This document shows, piece after piece, positions 1-8,650 of a DNA stretch of 64,000 bases (position 1 is its first letter; every line of letters begins with the position of its first letter). The notes under the pieces were generated by a model, which worked only from the letters and a program-made list of their open reading frames with translations, searched no databases and was not told the DNA's origin. The DNA comes from Chelativorans petroleitrophicus. GTDB taxonomy: Bacteria > Pseudomonadota > Alphaproteobacteria > Rhizobiales > Rhizobiaceae. The position numbers were made by a program, and so were the translations under genes. The stretch is from the NCBI RefSeq assembly GCF_025398195.1, contig NZ_JAODNV010000015.1, positions 52,900 to 116,899 of the forward strand. Reading direction: 5' to 3'.

Positions 1-156
1 GCAGGGCCACAAAAGCAGCTTCCAGCCGATCGGCCGGTCCCAGCGGGCGAGCTGGGCGTAGGGCCATGCCGACCGGGGCAGGAAGCGGTAGACCCAGTGC
101 CCGGACGGGGCATCGGCCACCCGGCCGCGCATTTGCCGTGACTGGATGATGTCCAT
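1..156 (-). CDS. ubiA: 4-hydroxybenzoate polyprenyltransferase, N-terminal part (cut by window edge)
   Basis: Only the first 52 codons are present, read leftward from an ATG at 156-154; the gene runs off the window. The peptide contains RVADAPSGHWVYRFLP and then YAQLARWDRPIGWKLLLWPC, which is the N-terminus of UbiA-family proteins just before the first membrane helix. UbiA attaches the polyprenyl tail to 4-hydroxybenzoate in ubiquinone synthesis in the inner membrane. It is divergent from purD across about 157 bp. The family call rests on recalled similarity of this short stretch; a second in-frame ATG at 132-130 is a possible start. Confidence 0.72.
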   Translation of the reverse strand, partial: MDIIQSRQMRGRVADAPSGHWVYRFLPRSAWPYAQLARWDRPIGWKLLLWPC

Positions 157-313
157 GCCTTCCTCTCGCGGGTCCGTGCGCCACCTGTGGAGTGGCAAGA
201 TGGGCGCCTGCCGTCAAGCGTTACATTTGCGTGTGACACGGCCTGCCGTGCTTGACCTTGAGCGGATTCGGTCATAGCCCGTTCGCCACGGAAAAGAGCA
301 ACGGCTCGATGGC

Positions 314-1591
314 ATGAACGTTCTTCTTATCGGTTCCGGCGGGCGGGAACATGCGCTGGCCTGGAAGCTCGCCGCCTCGCCGCTTCTTGGGAAGCTCTAT
401 GCCGCGCCCGGAAATCCGGGCATTGCGCGGCATGCCGAATGCGTCGCCCTCGATGTGCGGGACCATGAGGCGGTGGTGGATTTCTGCCGCGACAATGGGG
501 TGGATTTGGTCGTGGTCGGCCCGGAGGCTCCGCTGGTGGCGGGAATCGCAGACGACCTCATCGCCGCGGACATTCCCGTTTTCGGGCCGACCGCCGCCGC
601 GGCGAGGCTTGAAGGCTCCAAAGGCTTTACCAAGGATCTGTGCGCCCGCTACGGCATACCGACAGCGGCCTATGCCCGGTTTGCCGATGCACGGTATGCG
701 AAGGATTACGTTAGGAGCGCTGGCGCGCCGATCGTGGTGAAGGCCGACGGGCTTGCGGCTGGCAAGGGAGTCACCATCGCCACGAGCGAAGAGGAAGCCT
801 TGGCGGCGATCGATGCGTGCTTTTCCGGGCAGTTCGGGGAAGGCGCGGAGGTGGTGATCGAGGAATTTCTCGAAGGGGAGGAGGCGAGCTTCTTCTGCCT
901 TTGCGACGGAAAGACCGCGCTTCCCTTCGGCACGGCCCAGGACCATAAGCGCGTTGGCGAAGGCGATACCGGCCCCAACACGGGCGGCATGGGAGCCTAT
1001 TCGCCCGCACCGGTGATGAGCGACGAGATGATCGAACGCACCATGCGCGAGATCATCATGCCGACACTGAAAGGCATGGAAGAAAGGGGTTCCCCCTTCA
1101 TCGGCGTGCTCTATGCCGGGCTGATGATCACGAAGGAGGGGCCGAAGCTGATCGAATACAACGTCCGCTTCGGCGATCCCGAGTGCCAGGTGCTGATGCC
1201 GCGGCTCAAGGACGATCTACTTGCGCTGATGAAGGGCGCGGTGGACGGCCAACTCGCCCATATGTCGGCGCGCTGGCGCGACGAGGCAGCGCTCACTGTG
1301 GTGATGGCGGCCGAAGGCTATCCCGGCACGCCGCAGAAGGGCTCGCCCATCCGCGGGCTGGAGGCGGCGGAGGCGGAAGGCGCGGATGTCTTCCACGCGG
1401 GAACGGCCATGCGGGATGGCGCGCTCGTTGCGAATGGCGGGCGCGTGCTGAACGTGACGGCGCTCGGCCGCACGGTGACGGAGGCGCGCGACAAGGCCTA
1501 TCGCGCCGTCGATCGCATCGACTGGCCCGGCGGCTTCTGCCGCCGCGACATCGGCTGGCGCGCGGTGGAACGGGAAGCGGGCGGGCGCTGA
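314..1591 (+). CDS. purD: Phosphoribosylamine--glycine ligase
   Basis: PurD (GAR synthetase) joins glycine to 5-phosphoribosylamine using ATP, the second step of de novo purine synthesis, in the cytosol. The 425-residue product has the usual length. It starts with the family signature [19 protein letters not shown], followed by the N-domain (about 1-100), an ATP-grasp fold beginning near [10 protein letters not shown] (residues 101-110), and the metal/ATP motif [12 protein letters not shown] near residue 279. The ATG at 314 gives the canonical N-terminus; an out-of-frame ATG lies 5 nt upstream. It stands alone between divergent ubiA and the downstream dioxygenase-like gene, as purD commonly does when not in a pur operon. 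No PurR-type site is evident. Confidence 0.97.
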   Translation: MNVLLIGSGGREHALAWKLAASPLLGKLYAAPGNPGIARHAECVALDVRDHEAVVDFCRDNGVDLVVVGPEAPLVAGIADDLIAADIPVFGPTAAAARLEGSKGFTKDLCARYGIPTAAYARFADARYAKDYVRSAGAPIVVKADGLAAGKGVTIATSEEEALAAIDACFSGQFGEGAEVVIEEFLEGEEASFFCLCDGKTALPFGTAQDHKRVGEGDTGPNTGGMGAYSPAPVMSDEMIERTMREIIMPTLKGMEERGSPFIGVLYAGLMITKEGPKLIEYNVRFGDPECQVLMPRLKDDLLALMKGAVDGQLAHMSARWRDEAALTVVMAAEGYPGTPQKGSPIRGLEAAEAEGADVFHAGTAMRDGALVANGGRVLNVTALGRTVTEARDKAYRAVDRIDWPGGFCRRDIGWRAVEREAGGR

Positions 1592-1763
1592 TCCGTGCTC
1601 GCCGTAACGACCAAACTCGTTTCAAGGCCAGAATCAGATGAGCGGCTGAGCGTTTCCGGATTCATGCCCCGCCTGTCTTGATCTCACCATCCCTTTGATC
1701 TAGCGTCCGATCATGATGTTCATGTCCACATTCTTCCCGCTGATCTGAACGGCTGAAGCCGCC

Positions 1764-1809
1764 CCGGCGCCTTTGCGCCGGATGGATCAACAAGGCGCCC
1801 AAAGGCGCC
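1764..1809 (+). promoter_or_regulatory. Two overlapping leader hairpins before the dioxygenase-like gene
   Basis: A 7-bp hairpin (CCGGCGC, loop CTTT, GCGCCGG; 1764-1781) and a 6-bp hairpin (GGCGCC, loop CAAA, GGCGCC; 1794-1809) sit 15 nt before the ATG at 1825. GGCGCCTTTG (1766-1775) is also the exact reverse complement of CAAAGGCGCC (1800-1809). A 10-bp long-range helix therefore competes with both local hairpins. The layout is attenuator- or thermometer-like. The pairing is read directly from the sequence; a regulatory role is inference. Confidence 0.35.
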
Positions 1810-1824
1810 AGCGGAGAATGGACA

Positions 1825-2616
1825 ATGCCGGAAAACAGCGAATTCAGCCTGACCGAACGTCAGGTCCGGACCTTCATCGACGATGGATTCGTCAAGATCG
1901 ACAATGCCTTCAGCCCTGATCTTGCAAGGCAGTGCAGGGAGGAGCTGTGGGCGGAAATCGGCCTCTCGCCGGATGAGCCCGAACATTGGGTGCAGCCGGT
2001 GATTCGCGTGGCGCACAAGGCTTCGCCGCCTTTCATCGAAGCCGCCAACACGCCGCGCCTGCACCGCGCCTACGATCAGCTCGTAGGCGAGGGCAGGTGG
2101 ATCCCGCCCAAAGCCATAGGGACCTTCCCCATCCGCTTCCCCTCGCCGGAATCGCCCGGCGACGACGGCTGGCACGTGGACATGAGCTTCGGCACCGACC
2201 ACGCTGATTTCATGGAGTGGCGCGTCAACGTGAAAAGCAGCGGACGGGCCCTGCTGATGCTCTTCCTGTTTTCCGATGTCGGCCCCGACGATGCGCCGAC
2301 ACGGATCCGGAAAGGCTCGCACCATGTAATCGCTCGGGAACTGCTGCCCTTTGGCGAGGCCGGAGCGACGCTCAGGCAGCTATCGTCGGACGGCTACCGT
2401 TCGACGGAGCATTGCGAGGTCGAACTGGCGACCGGAGCGGCCGGCACCGTCTATCTGTGCCATCCGTTCGTCGTTCACGCCGCCCAGCCGCATCGCGGAA
2501 AGGAGCCGCGCTTCATGGCGCAGCCTCCGCTTCTGCCGAAAGGTGAGTTCGATCCGGCCCTGCCTCCCTCGCCGGTTCAGATCGCCATCCGGCAGGCTTG
2601 CGGGCTGACATTCTGA
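1825..2616 (+). CDS. Phytanoyl-CoA dioxygenase (PhyH) family protein
   Basis: This 263-residue protein looks like a non-haem Fe(II)/2-oxoglutarate oxygenase of the PhyH superfamily. The HxD metal motif is GWHVDMSF (His117, Asp119). The distal histidine is probably His218 in HPFVVHAAQPHRG, with a nearby arginine suited to 2-oxoglutarate binding. Family members hydroxylate diverse small molecules, including lipids, ectoine and natural products, so the substrate is unknown. There is no signal peptide, so it is probably cytosolic. It is monocistronic: purD is 233 bp upstream and a strong terminator follows. GGAGAATGG about 5 nt before the ATG serves as ribosome site. The paired leader hairpins suggest post-transcriptional control. 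Confidence 0.8.
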   Translation: MPENSEFSLTERQVRTFIDDGFVKIDNAFSPDLARQCREELWAEIGLSPDEPEHWVQPVIRVAHKASPPFIEAANTPRLHRAYDQLVGEGRWIPPKAIGTFPIRFPSPESPGDDGWHVDMSFGTDHADFMEWRVNVKSSGRALLMLFLFSDVGPDDAPTRIRKGSHHVIARELLPFGEAGATLRQLSSDGYRSTEHCEVELATGAAGTVYLCHPFVVHAAQPHRGKEPRFMAQPPLLPKGEFDPALPPSPVQIAIRQACGLTF

Positions 2617-2623
2617 CCGGCAG

Positions 2624-2654
2624 GCACCCGGGACCGTCTAGCGCTCCCGGGTGC
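2624..2654 (+). terminator. Rho-independent terminator after the PhyH-family gene
   Basis: A 10-bp perfect inverted repeat, GCACCCGGGA (2624-2633) and TCCCGGGTGC (2645-2654), has an 11-nt loop and is followed within 5 nt by the pyrimidine-rich run CCCTTTCTTT. It lies 8 nt after the stop codon at 2616. Confidence 0.75.
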
Positions 2655-2745
2655 TGCCCTTTCTTTGGTGCTCCTGTCACCCGACAAGGCTGGCCGCGCG
2701 AGGCATTTCCCGCTAGCTTTCAGGTGAGACAGAGGAGGTGACGGC

Positions 2746-4515
2746 ATGTATCGCGCGCCCATCGAGGAGATCAGCCATACGCTTAACCACGTCGCGGGAA
2801 TGCGCGCGATGCTGGATGAGGGGCTTCTCGACGACCTCACTCCGGATCTCGTCGAAGCCATCCTGACAGAAGCGGGGCGCTTCGCTGCGGAGGAAATGGC
2901 GCCGCTCGCCCGTGCGGGTGATGAACACGGCGTGCGTCTCGAAGACGGGCGGGTGACGACACCTCCCGGCTGGCCTGAACTTTACCGCAAATGGTGTGCG
3001 GGCGGCTGGAACGCGCTAGCGGCACCGGTTCATCTGGGCGGGCAGGGCCTGCCCATGATGCTTTCGGTGGCGGCGCTGGAAATGTGGAATTCCGCCTCCA
3101 TGGCCTTCACCATTGGCCCGACGCTCACGATCGGCGCGATCGAGACGCTGGAGCGGCACGCCACAGACGAACTGAAGCGGACATATATTGGGAAGCTCGT
3201 TACCGGCGAGTGGATTGCCACGATGAATCTGACGGAGCCGCAAGCCGGCTCCGACCTCAACGCGCTGAGAACGCGGGCCGAGCGGGCAGGCGACGGCACC
3301 TACCGCATATTCGGCCAGAAGATCTTCATCACCTATGGCGAGCACGACTTCACGGACAATATTGTGCATCTGGTTCTTGCCCGCCTGCCCGATGCGCCGG
3401 CAGGCACGAAGGGCATCTCGCTGTTCCTCGTGCCGAAGTTCCTGGTGAATGAGGACGGTTCGCTGGGCGCCCGCAACGATGTTTTCTGCGCGTCCATCGA
3501 AAAGAAGCTTGGAATCCACGGCTCGCCGACCTGCACCATGATTTATGGCGACGGCAGGTTTGGCGATCAGCCCGGGGCCATCGGCTGGCTGGTGGGCGAG
3601 GAGAACCGGGGGCTCGCCTGCATGTTCACCATGATGAACAACGCGCGGCTGTGCGTCGGCGTGCAGGGCGTTGCAGTGGCCGAGGCGGCCTATCAGAAGG
3701 CGCTCGCCTATGCGCGCGAACGCAGGCAGGGCCGGGCGCCCGGGCACGAGGGCGAGGGAATGAGCCCGATCCTGGCCCATCCCGACATCAAGCGCATGCT
3801 GCTTACCATGAAGGTGATGACGAAGGCAGCGCGCGCGGTCACCTATTCCTGCGCCCACGCGCTCGATATGGCGCGGCTGAGCGGTGCCGCCGACAGGGAG
3901 CACTGGCAGCAGCGGGCGGATCTCCTGACGCCGGTGGCAAAGGCCTTCCCTACCGATATCGGCGTGGAGGTGGCCTCGCTGGGCGTGCAGGTGCATGGTG
4001 GCATGGGCTATATCGAGGAAACTGGTGCAGCGGCCCTGCTGCGGGACGCGCGCATCGCGCCGATTTACGAAGGCACCAATGGCATACAGGCCATCGATCT
4101 CGTCACGCGCAAGCTGCCGCGCGCGGACGGCGGGGTCGTCCGCGGCTATATCGCGGAACTGCGCGGGCAAGCCGAGGCGGCGCGCGGCGCGAACATTCCC
4201 GACCTGGGAGAAACCGGCGGCCATCTGCTTGCGGCACTGGACGATCTGGAGCGGGCGACGAACTATCTCCTTCAGCTTTTGAGCGAAGAAAGGGTGGAGG
4301 AAGCGCTTTGCGGGGCGACGCCCTATCTGCGCCTCTTCGGGTTTGCGGCCGGCGGAACCATGCTGGCGCGGGGCGCGCTTTCCTCGGGTGATGCCGGTGA
4401 GGCGAGGCTTTGCCGCTATTTCGCGGAAAACCACCTTTGCGAGACCACGGCGCTGAGGAAGAGCGTGATGGAGGGAGCCGAAAGCCTGTTGTCCGCCTCA
4501 GAGGTTCTTAGTTAA
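2746..4515 (+). CDS. Acyl-CoA dehydrogenase, DmdC-like
   Basis: This is a 589-residue FAD-dependent acyl-CoA dehydrogenase of the long C-terminally extended type that includes 3-methylmercaptopropionyl-CoA dehydrogenase (DmdC). It would oxidise an acyl-CoA to the enoyl-CoA and pass electrons to ETF. Visible features are the ACAD N-terminal helical domain, the central beta domain with MNLTEPQAGSDLNALRTRAE, and the C-terminal helical domain with QVHGGMGYIEETGAA. The catalytic glutamate is in IYEGTNGIQAIDL, followed by the extra roughly 130-residue tail of this subfamily. It lacks enoyl-CoA hydratase or thiolase neighbours. DMSP use cannot be inferred from this gene alone, because the subfamily is broad in Rhizobiales. 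GGAGG lies 7 nt before the ATG. Confidence 0.88.
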   Translation: MYRAPIEEISHTLNHVAGMRAMLDEGLLDDLTPDLVEAILTEAGRFAAEEMAPLARAGDEHGVRLEDGRVTTPPGWPELYRKWCAGGWNALAAPVHLGGQGLPMMLSVAALEMWNSASMAFTIGPTLTIGAIETLERHATDELKRTYIGKLVTGEWIATMNLTEPQAGSDLNALRTRAERAGDGTYRIFGQKIFITYGEHDFTDNIVHLVLARLPDAPAGTKGISLFLVPKFLVNEDGSLGARNDVFCASIEKKLGIHGSPTCTMIYGDGRFGDQPGAIGWLVGEENRGLACMFTMMNNARLCVGVQGVAVAEAAYQKALAYARERRQGRAPGHEGEGMSPILAHPDIKRMLLTMKVMTKAARAVTYSCAHALDMARLSGAADREHWQQRADLLTPVAKAFPTDIGVEVASLGVQVHGGMGYIEETGAAALLRDARIAPIYEGTNGIQAIDLVTRKLPRADGGVVRGYIAELRGQAEAARGANIPDLGETGGHLLAALDDLERATNYLLQLLSEERVEEALCGATPYLRLFGFAAGGTMLARGALSSGDAGEARLCRYFAENHLCETTALRKSVMEGAESLLSASEVLS

Positions 4516-4557
4516 GGGCGGGCCGCTCTCATCCAACACGGGCGCGGCATGTGGGGT

Positions 4558-5181
4558 TCAGGGGTAAAGCCTTGTCTTGCTCCATGCGCCGCCTTCCTCG
4601 CGTCTGAAGAGCACGCGGTCGTGCAGCCGGAAAGGCCGGTCGTGCCAGAACTCGATGGTTTCGGGAACGATGCGGAAGCCGGACCAGTAGGAAGGGCGGG
4701 GTATTTCGCCGACGGCGAATTTGGCCGTGTATTCGGCGACAGCCTTTTCCAGAGCGAAACGGGATTCGAGCGGCCGCGACTGTTTCGACGCCCAGGCTCC
4801 GATGCGGCTTCCGCGCGGGCGCGAGGCGAAATAGGCGTTCGCCTCATCCTCGCTCACTACCTCCACGGGACCGCGGATGCGCACCTGCCGGCGCAGGCTT
4901 TTCCAATGGAAACACATGGCCGCCTTCATCGAGGCCAGAATTTCCCTGCCCTTGGTACTCTCAAAGTTGGTATAGAAAACGAATCCATGCTCGTCGAAGC
5001 CTTTGAGCAGCACCATGCGCACGTTCGGCATGCCGTACTCATCGACGGTGGCGAGCGCGGTGGCATTCGGGTCGTTAAGCTCGGATGCCTCTGCATCGGC
5101 GAGCCAGTCCGCAAACAGCCGGAAAGGCTCGTCACGTTCGGTGAAGTCTGCGTCTTTTAACGCGTTCGTAATCATCATCAT
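4558..5181 (-). CDS. pdxH: Pyridoxamine 5'-phosphate oxidase
   Basis: PdxH oxidises pyridoxine or pyridoxamine 5'-phosphate to pyridoxal phosphate with FMN and O2. The roughly 207-residue product shows family blocks: [21 protein letters not shown] (FMN/PLP site), [18 protein letters not shown], and the C-terminal [12 protein letters not shown] followed by RLYP. The open frame extends 16 codons upstream, but three consecutive ATG codons (5181, 5178, 5175) after AAAGAG mark the real start. The resulting [18 protein letters not shown] fits known N-termini. It is convergent with the acyl-CoA dehydrogenase gene (43-bp gap) and divergent from the surface lipoprotein gene. Confidence 0.95.
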   Translation of the reverse strand: MMMITNALKDADFTERDEPFRLFADWLADAEASELNDPNATALATVDEYGMPNVRMVLLKGFDEHGFVFYTNFESTKGREILASMKAAMCFHWKSLRRQVRIRGPVEVVSEDEANAYFASRPRGSRIGAWASKQSRPLESRFALEKAVAEYTAKFAVGEIPRPSYWSGFRIVPETIEFWHDRPFRLHDRVLFRREEGGAWSKTRLYP

Positions 5182-5211
5182 GCTCTTTGATCTCATTTGG
5201 GAGAATGCTGA

Positions 5212-5661
5212 TTGTACAAGCCGACGCAAGGGGCAGACGCTGCAATTCGCCAGTCCTTTTTGGTGAGAGCGGTGGTTCTCGCCGCCGTGATCGCGCTCGG
5301 GCAGGGATGTGCCGGCCCCATTTCAGCAAAATCAGCCCCTGATCTTGGGCTTACCACGGCCTCGATCACCGAGAGGAACGTAGCGTTTGAGGGCGACGAG
5401 AGCCTGCTTTCCGATGGCCGCGCCATCCTTTCAGCCCTTTCCGCGACCGATCTCTCGGATAACGCGGCCCTGCCGTGGGAGAACGAGGATAGCGGCGCGC
5501 GCGGACTGATTACGGCCTATGGCGCGGAGCAGAGGGACGGGCGGGAATGCCTTGCCTTCACGACGACGCGGGAGAATTTCGACGGAATCGGGCTTTACCG
5601 CGGAACGGCCTGCGAGGATGCGGCCGGGGTTCTGCGCCTCTACGACTTCTCGTCGCTTTAG
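5212..5661 (+). CDS. RT0821/Lpp0805-type surface lipoprotein
   Basis: This 149-residue exported protein has a hydrophobic signal segment ending in a lipobox-like ALGQGC (Cys about residue 33), so it is probably outer-membrane anchored. The C-terminal part has the short conserved pattern ([41 protein letters not shown]) of the RT0821/Lpp0805 family of small surface proteins of unknown function. TTG at 5212 is the only start that keeps a complete signal peptide; it leaves 30 bp to the divergent pdxH start. Two cysteines near the C-terminus could form a disulfide. Function is unknown; the family is widespread in Rhizobiales near pdxH/dnaJ. Confidence 0.75.
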   Translation: MYKPTQGADAAIRQSFLVRAVVLAAVIALGQGCAGPISAKSAPDLGLTTASITERNVAFEGDESLLSDGRAILSALSATDLSDNAALPWENEDSGARGLITAYGAEQRDGRECLAFTTTRENFDGIGLYRGTACEDAAGVLRLYDFSSL

Positions 5662-5767
5662 AGGCGGAGCCCGGCGTTCCACTGGAATTCGGCCCGGTGA
5701 ATACGCATATTACCGGCGAAAAGCGTCAGAAATTCACCCGGTTGCGGCTCCCGCGTCTAGGCGAACG

Positions 5768-6676
5768 ATGAAAGACCCATATGATGTGCTGGGCGTGCCG
5801 AAAAGCGCGTCCGCCAAGGAGATAAAGGCGGCCTTTCGCCGTCTGGCGAAGAAGTATCATCCGGACCAGCGGCCAGACGATCCGCGGGCGAAGGAGCGCT
5901 TTGCCGAAGTCAACCAGGCCTACGAAATCCTGGGAGACGAGGAAAAGCGGAAGGCCTATGACCGCGGTGAAATCGACGCTACCGGCAAGCCGCGCTTCCA
6001 CGGCTTCGAGGGCGGGGCTCATGGGGACCCGTTCGCCGCTTTCCGCCGGGCGGGCGGCGGCCCGGGTGGCGCGCGCTTCGAGTTTCGGACCAGCGGCTTC
6101 GACGGCGATCCCTTCGGCGGCGCCGATTTCTTCTCCGAGATTTTCGGCAATGCGTTTTCGGGCGGCGGCACGCGCCGCACCACCCGCCCTGACGGTATGG
6201 GCGATATCAACACCACGCTGGATGTCAGCGTCGAGGATGTGGCGACCGCCGCGAAGGTCACGGCCGTCTTTCCGGACGGCCGGCGCGTCGCGGTGAAGCT
6301 GCCGCGCTATGTGGAGGATGGCCAGACGATTCGTCTGAAGGGGCAGGGGGCCGAAACGCCCTTCGGCGAGCGGGGCGATGCGCTGGTGAAGCTGCGCATC
6401 AGGCCGCACCCGCGCTACCGGATCGAGGGGCGCGACCTGCATGTGGATCTGCCTGTCGGCCTGCGCGAAGCGGTCGTCGGCGCCAAGGTTGCCGTGGACA
6501 CGCCCTCGGGCAAGGTGGCGGTCTCCGTTCCTCCCTGGTCGAGTTCCGACCGCAAGCTGAGGCTTAAGGGCCGTGGCCTTCCGCTGAAAACCGGGGGCAA
6601 TGGGGACCTGTACGCCCACGTGCGCATCATGCTGCCGGAAGGCGGCGATCCGGCGCTGGAAGCGCTGTTCCGCTAG
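5768..6676 (+). CDS. DnaJ C-terminal domain co-chaperone (CbpA type)
   Basis: This is a 302-residue type II J-domain protein. An N-terminal J domain ([22 protein letters not shown], with the HPD tripeptide in KKYHPDQRP) would stimulate DnaK ATPase. A Gly/Phe-rich linker (about 80-130, [20 protein letters not shown]) follows, then two beta-sandwich substrate-binding subdomains (about 140-300). The CxxCxGxG zinc-finger region of canonical DnaJ is absent, so this is CbpA/DjlA-like rather than DnaJ. ATG 5768 begins exactly at the J domain. No dnaK neighbour or heat-shock promoter is visible. The upstream gene is the surface lipoprotein on the same strand, 106 bp away. Confidence 0.9.
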   Translation: MKDPYDVLGVPKSASAKEIKAAFRRLAKKYHPDQRPDDPRAKERFAEVNQAYEILGDEEKRKAYDRGEIDATGKPRFHGFEGGAHGDPFAAFRRAGGGPGGARFEFRTSGFDGDPFGGADFFSEIFGNAFSGGGTRRTTRPDGMGDINTTLDVSVEDVATAAKVTAVFPDGRRVAVKLPRYVEDGQTIRLKGQGAETPFGERGDALVKLRIRPHPRYRIEGRDLHVDLPVGLREAVVGAKVAVDTPSGKVAVSVPPWSSSDRKLRLKGRGLPLKTGGNGDLYAHVRIMLPEGGDPALEALFR

Positions 6677-6797
6677 GAGGGCAGTGGCGCGGCGGGAACG
6701 TAAGAGCGGGGAGACTTTCCCCAGCCGCCGCACTGGCTTATTGCCTTTTACATGGCCGCCGTGCGATAGGCTCCCGCACGAAATTTGGAGAATGAAC

Positions 6798-7616
6798 ATG
6801 GCTGATGGCAATGGCCTGATGGCGGGCAAGCGGGGGCTGGTGCTTGGTGTCGCCAACAATCGCTCGATCGCATGGGGAATCGCCAAGGCATGCTCCGCGG
6901 AAGGGGCGGAACTGGCCTTCACCTATCAAGGTGATGCCTTGAAGAAGCGCGTCGAACCTCTGGCTGCGGAGTTGGGCGCCTGGGTCGTGGGCCATTGCGA
7001 CGTGACGGAGCTTCAGACGGTCGACGCGGTGTTCGCGGAGCTCGAAAAGCGCTGGGGACGGCTCGACTTCGTTGTGCACGCCATCGCTTTTTCCGACAAG
7101 GACGAGCTTACCGGCCGCTACGTGGAAACCACGCGCGAGAACTTCCTGCGCACGATGGACATCTCCGTCTATTCACTGACGGCAGTGGCCAAACGGGCCG
7201 AGCCGCTGATGACCGACGGCGGCTCGATCCTGACCCTCACCTATTACGGCGCCGAGAAGGTGATGCCGCATTACAACGTCATGGGTGTCGCCAAGGCGGC
7301 GCTGGAGGCGAGCGTGCGCTATCTCGCCGTCGATTTGGGCGGCAAGAACATCCGCGTCAACGCGATTTCGGCGGGCCCCATCAAGACGCTTGCAGCCTCG
7401 GGTATCGGGGATTTCCGCTATATCCTGCGCTGGAACGAGTACAACTCGCCGTTAAAGCGCGTGGTCACCATCGAGGAGGTGGGAGACACGGCTCTATATC
7501 TGGTCTCGCATCTCTCGCGCGCCGTCACCGGCGAGGTTCTGCATGTCGATTCGGGCTATCACGTAGTGGGCATGAAAGCGGTCGACGCGCCGGATATTTC
7601 CACGGTCACTGAATGA
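6798..7616 (+). CDS. fabI: Enoyl-[acyl-carrier-protein] reductase (NADH)
   Basis: FabI reduces enoyl-ACP in the last step of the fatty-acid elongation cycle and is the triclosan target. The 272-residue product matches the rhizobial length. It has the SDR-derived cofactor site GLVLGVANNRSIAWGIAKA and the FabI active site with Tyr and Lys in YYGAEKVMPHYNVMGVAKAAL. It also has AISAGPIKTLAASGI and the C-terminal HVDSGYHVVGM. An in-frame ATG at 6792 sits only 1 nt from GGAG (6787-6790), whereas ATG 6798 has 7-nt spacing and is preferred. It is followed 33 bp later by the phosphatase gene on the same strand, so co-transcription is likely. Confidence 0.95.
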   Translation: MADGNGLMAGKRGLVLGVANNRSIAWGIAKACSAEGAELAFTYQGDALKKRVEPLAAELGAWVVGHCDVTELQTVDAVFAELEKRWGRLDFVVHAIAFSDKDELTGRYVETTRENFLRTMDISVYSLTAVAKRAEPLMTDGGSILTLTYYGAEKVMPHYNVMGVAKAALEASVRYLAVDLGGKNIRVNAISAGPIKTLAASGIGDFRYILRWNEYNSPLKRVVTIEEVGDTALYLVSHLSRAVTGEVLHVDSGYHVVGMKAVDAPDISTVTE

Positions 7617-7649
7617 AACGCCGCGGGGACGGGCCCCCGGCACGAGGGC

Positions 7650-8243
7650 ATGTCATTGTTTCCGCAGCTTTACATCATCCGACACGGCGAGACCGACTGG
7701 AATGTCGAGGAACGCCTGCAGGGCCAGGCCGACACCGACATCAACGAACGCGGCCGCGCCCAGGCCGACCGTAACGGCCGGCGTCTGGCGGAGCTGATCT
7801 CCGATCCCTCGGCATTCGATTTCGTGGCGAGTCCGCTGCGCCGTACGGCCGAGACAATGGAGCGCGTGCGCGTGCAGCTCGGCCTGCCGCCGCATGGATA
7901 CCGCACCGATCCGCGCCTCAAGGAGGTGCATTTCGGGGACTGGCAGGGATTCACCTATGCGGAACTGGAAGCGCGCGAACCGGGCTGCACGGATGCGCGC
8001 TCTGCCGCCAAATGGCATTTTCTTCCGCCGGGTGCGGATGCGGAAAGCTACGAGGTGCTTGCGGCCCGTGTCCGCTCGTGGCTGGAGGAACTGAAGAGGC
8101 CGACCGTCTGCGTCACCCATGGCGGGGTTGTACGCACGATCTTTCACTGGCTGGGCGGCCTGCCCGCCGAAGAGGCATGCGAGCTTGCGGTGCCGCAGGA
8201 CAGGATTCTGCGCGCCGAGTGCGGCCGGCTCGAATGGGTGTAA
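7650..8243 (+). CDS. Histidine phosphatase family protein
   Basis: This 197-residue protein is of the phosphoglycerate mutase-like superfamily. The catalytic RHG box is YIIRHGETDWNVEERLQGQ, and the second active-site histidine is in VCVTHGGVVRTIFHWL near residue 155. It also has SPLRRTAETMERVR and KEVHFGDWQGFTYAELE. Members include cofactor-dependent PGM, fructose-2,6-bisphosphatase, alpha-ribazole phosphatase and broad phosphatases. No cobalamin genes are nearby, so CobC is not supported and the substrate is open. It lies directly downstream of fabI and is convergent with the DUF1344 gene (6-bp gap). Confidence 0.85.
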   Translation: MSLFPQLYIIRHGETDWNVEERLQGQADTDINERGRAQADRNGRRLAELISDPSAFDFVASPLRRTAETMERVRVQLGLPPHGYRTDPRLKEVHFGDWQGFTYAELEAREPGCTDARSAAKWHFLPPGADAESYEVLAARVRSWLEELKRPTVCVTHGGVVRTIFHWLGGLPAEEACELAVPQDRILRAECGRLEWV

Positions 8244-8249
8244 CGCCCG

Positions 8250-8498
8250 TCACTCGGGCAGGAACATGTCGGTGATCTGCTTCACGCCGTTTTCGGTTTC
8301 CTGGTAGGCAAGCACCACCTGGACACCGTCTGTAATGACGGAAATATCCATTTCCGCCGGCAGCTTGTAGGTGCCGCCGTCATCCAGCGTGATCGTCATC
8401 GCCTCCGGATCGACCTTGGTCACGGTGCCTTCCGCCTCGGCGGAAAGGGCGGGGAGGGAAAGGAACAGCAGTAAGAGCGCAGCAACTGCGTTTCGCAT
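8250..8498 (-). CDS. DUF1344 family small exported protein
   Basis: This 82-residue protein has a clear Sec signal (MRNAVAALLLLFLSLPALSAEA), probably cleaved near residue 21. The mature part of about 60 residues reads EGTVTKVDPEAMTITLDDGGTY, a beta-rich pattern typical of the DUF1344 family in Rhizobiales. It is probably periplasmic, and its function is unknown. It is transcribed alone, convergent with the phosphatase gene and divergent from aroC across 152 bp. Confidence 0.8.
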   Translation of the reverse strand: MRNAVAALLLLFLSLPALSAEAEGTVTKVDPEAMTITLDDGGTYKLPAEMDISVITDGVQVVLAYQETENGVKQITDMFLPE

Positions 8499-8650
8499 AT
8501 CTGACCTCTTCGTGAATGCGTTTGCGACGACCGATCGTGACTATAATCCATTAGAAATGCGAAATGTGTCGAAACTCGTTCGGTGCATGGGTTTGACCGC
8601 ATCCTGAAAGCGCCATAGAAGCGTACGGCACCGCGCGGAAAGAAGCATCT

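Noticed and set aside
3016..4434. Long open frame antisense to the acyl-CoA dehydrogenase gene
   Set aside because: GC-rich third positions leave long antisense frames; the peptide is His/Arg/Gly-rich without family motifs, while the plus strand encodes a clear enzyme.
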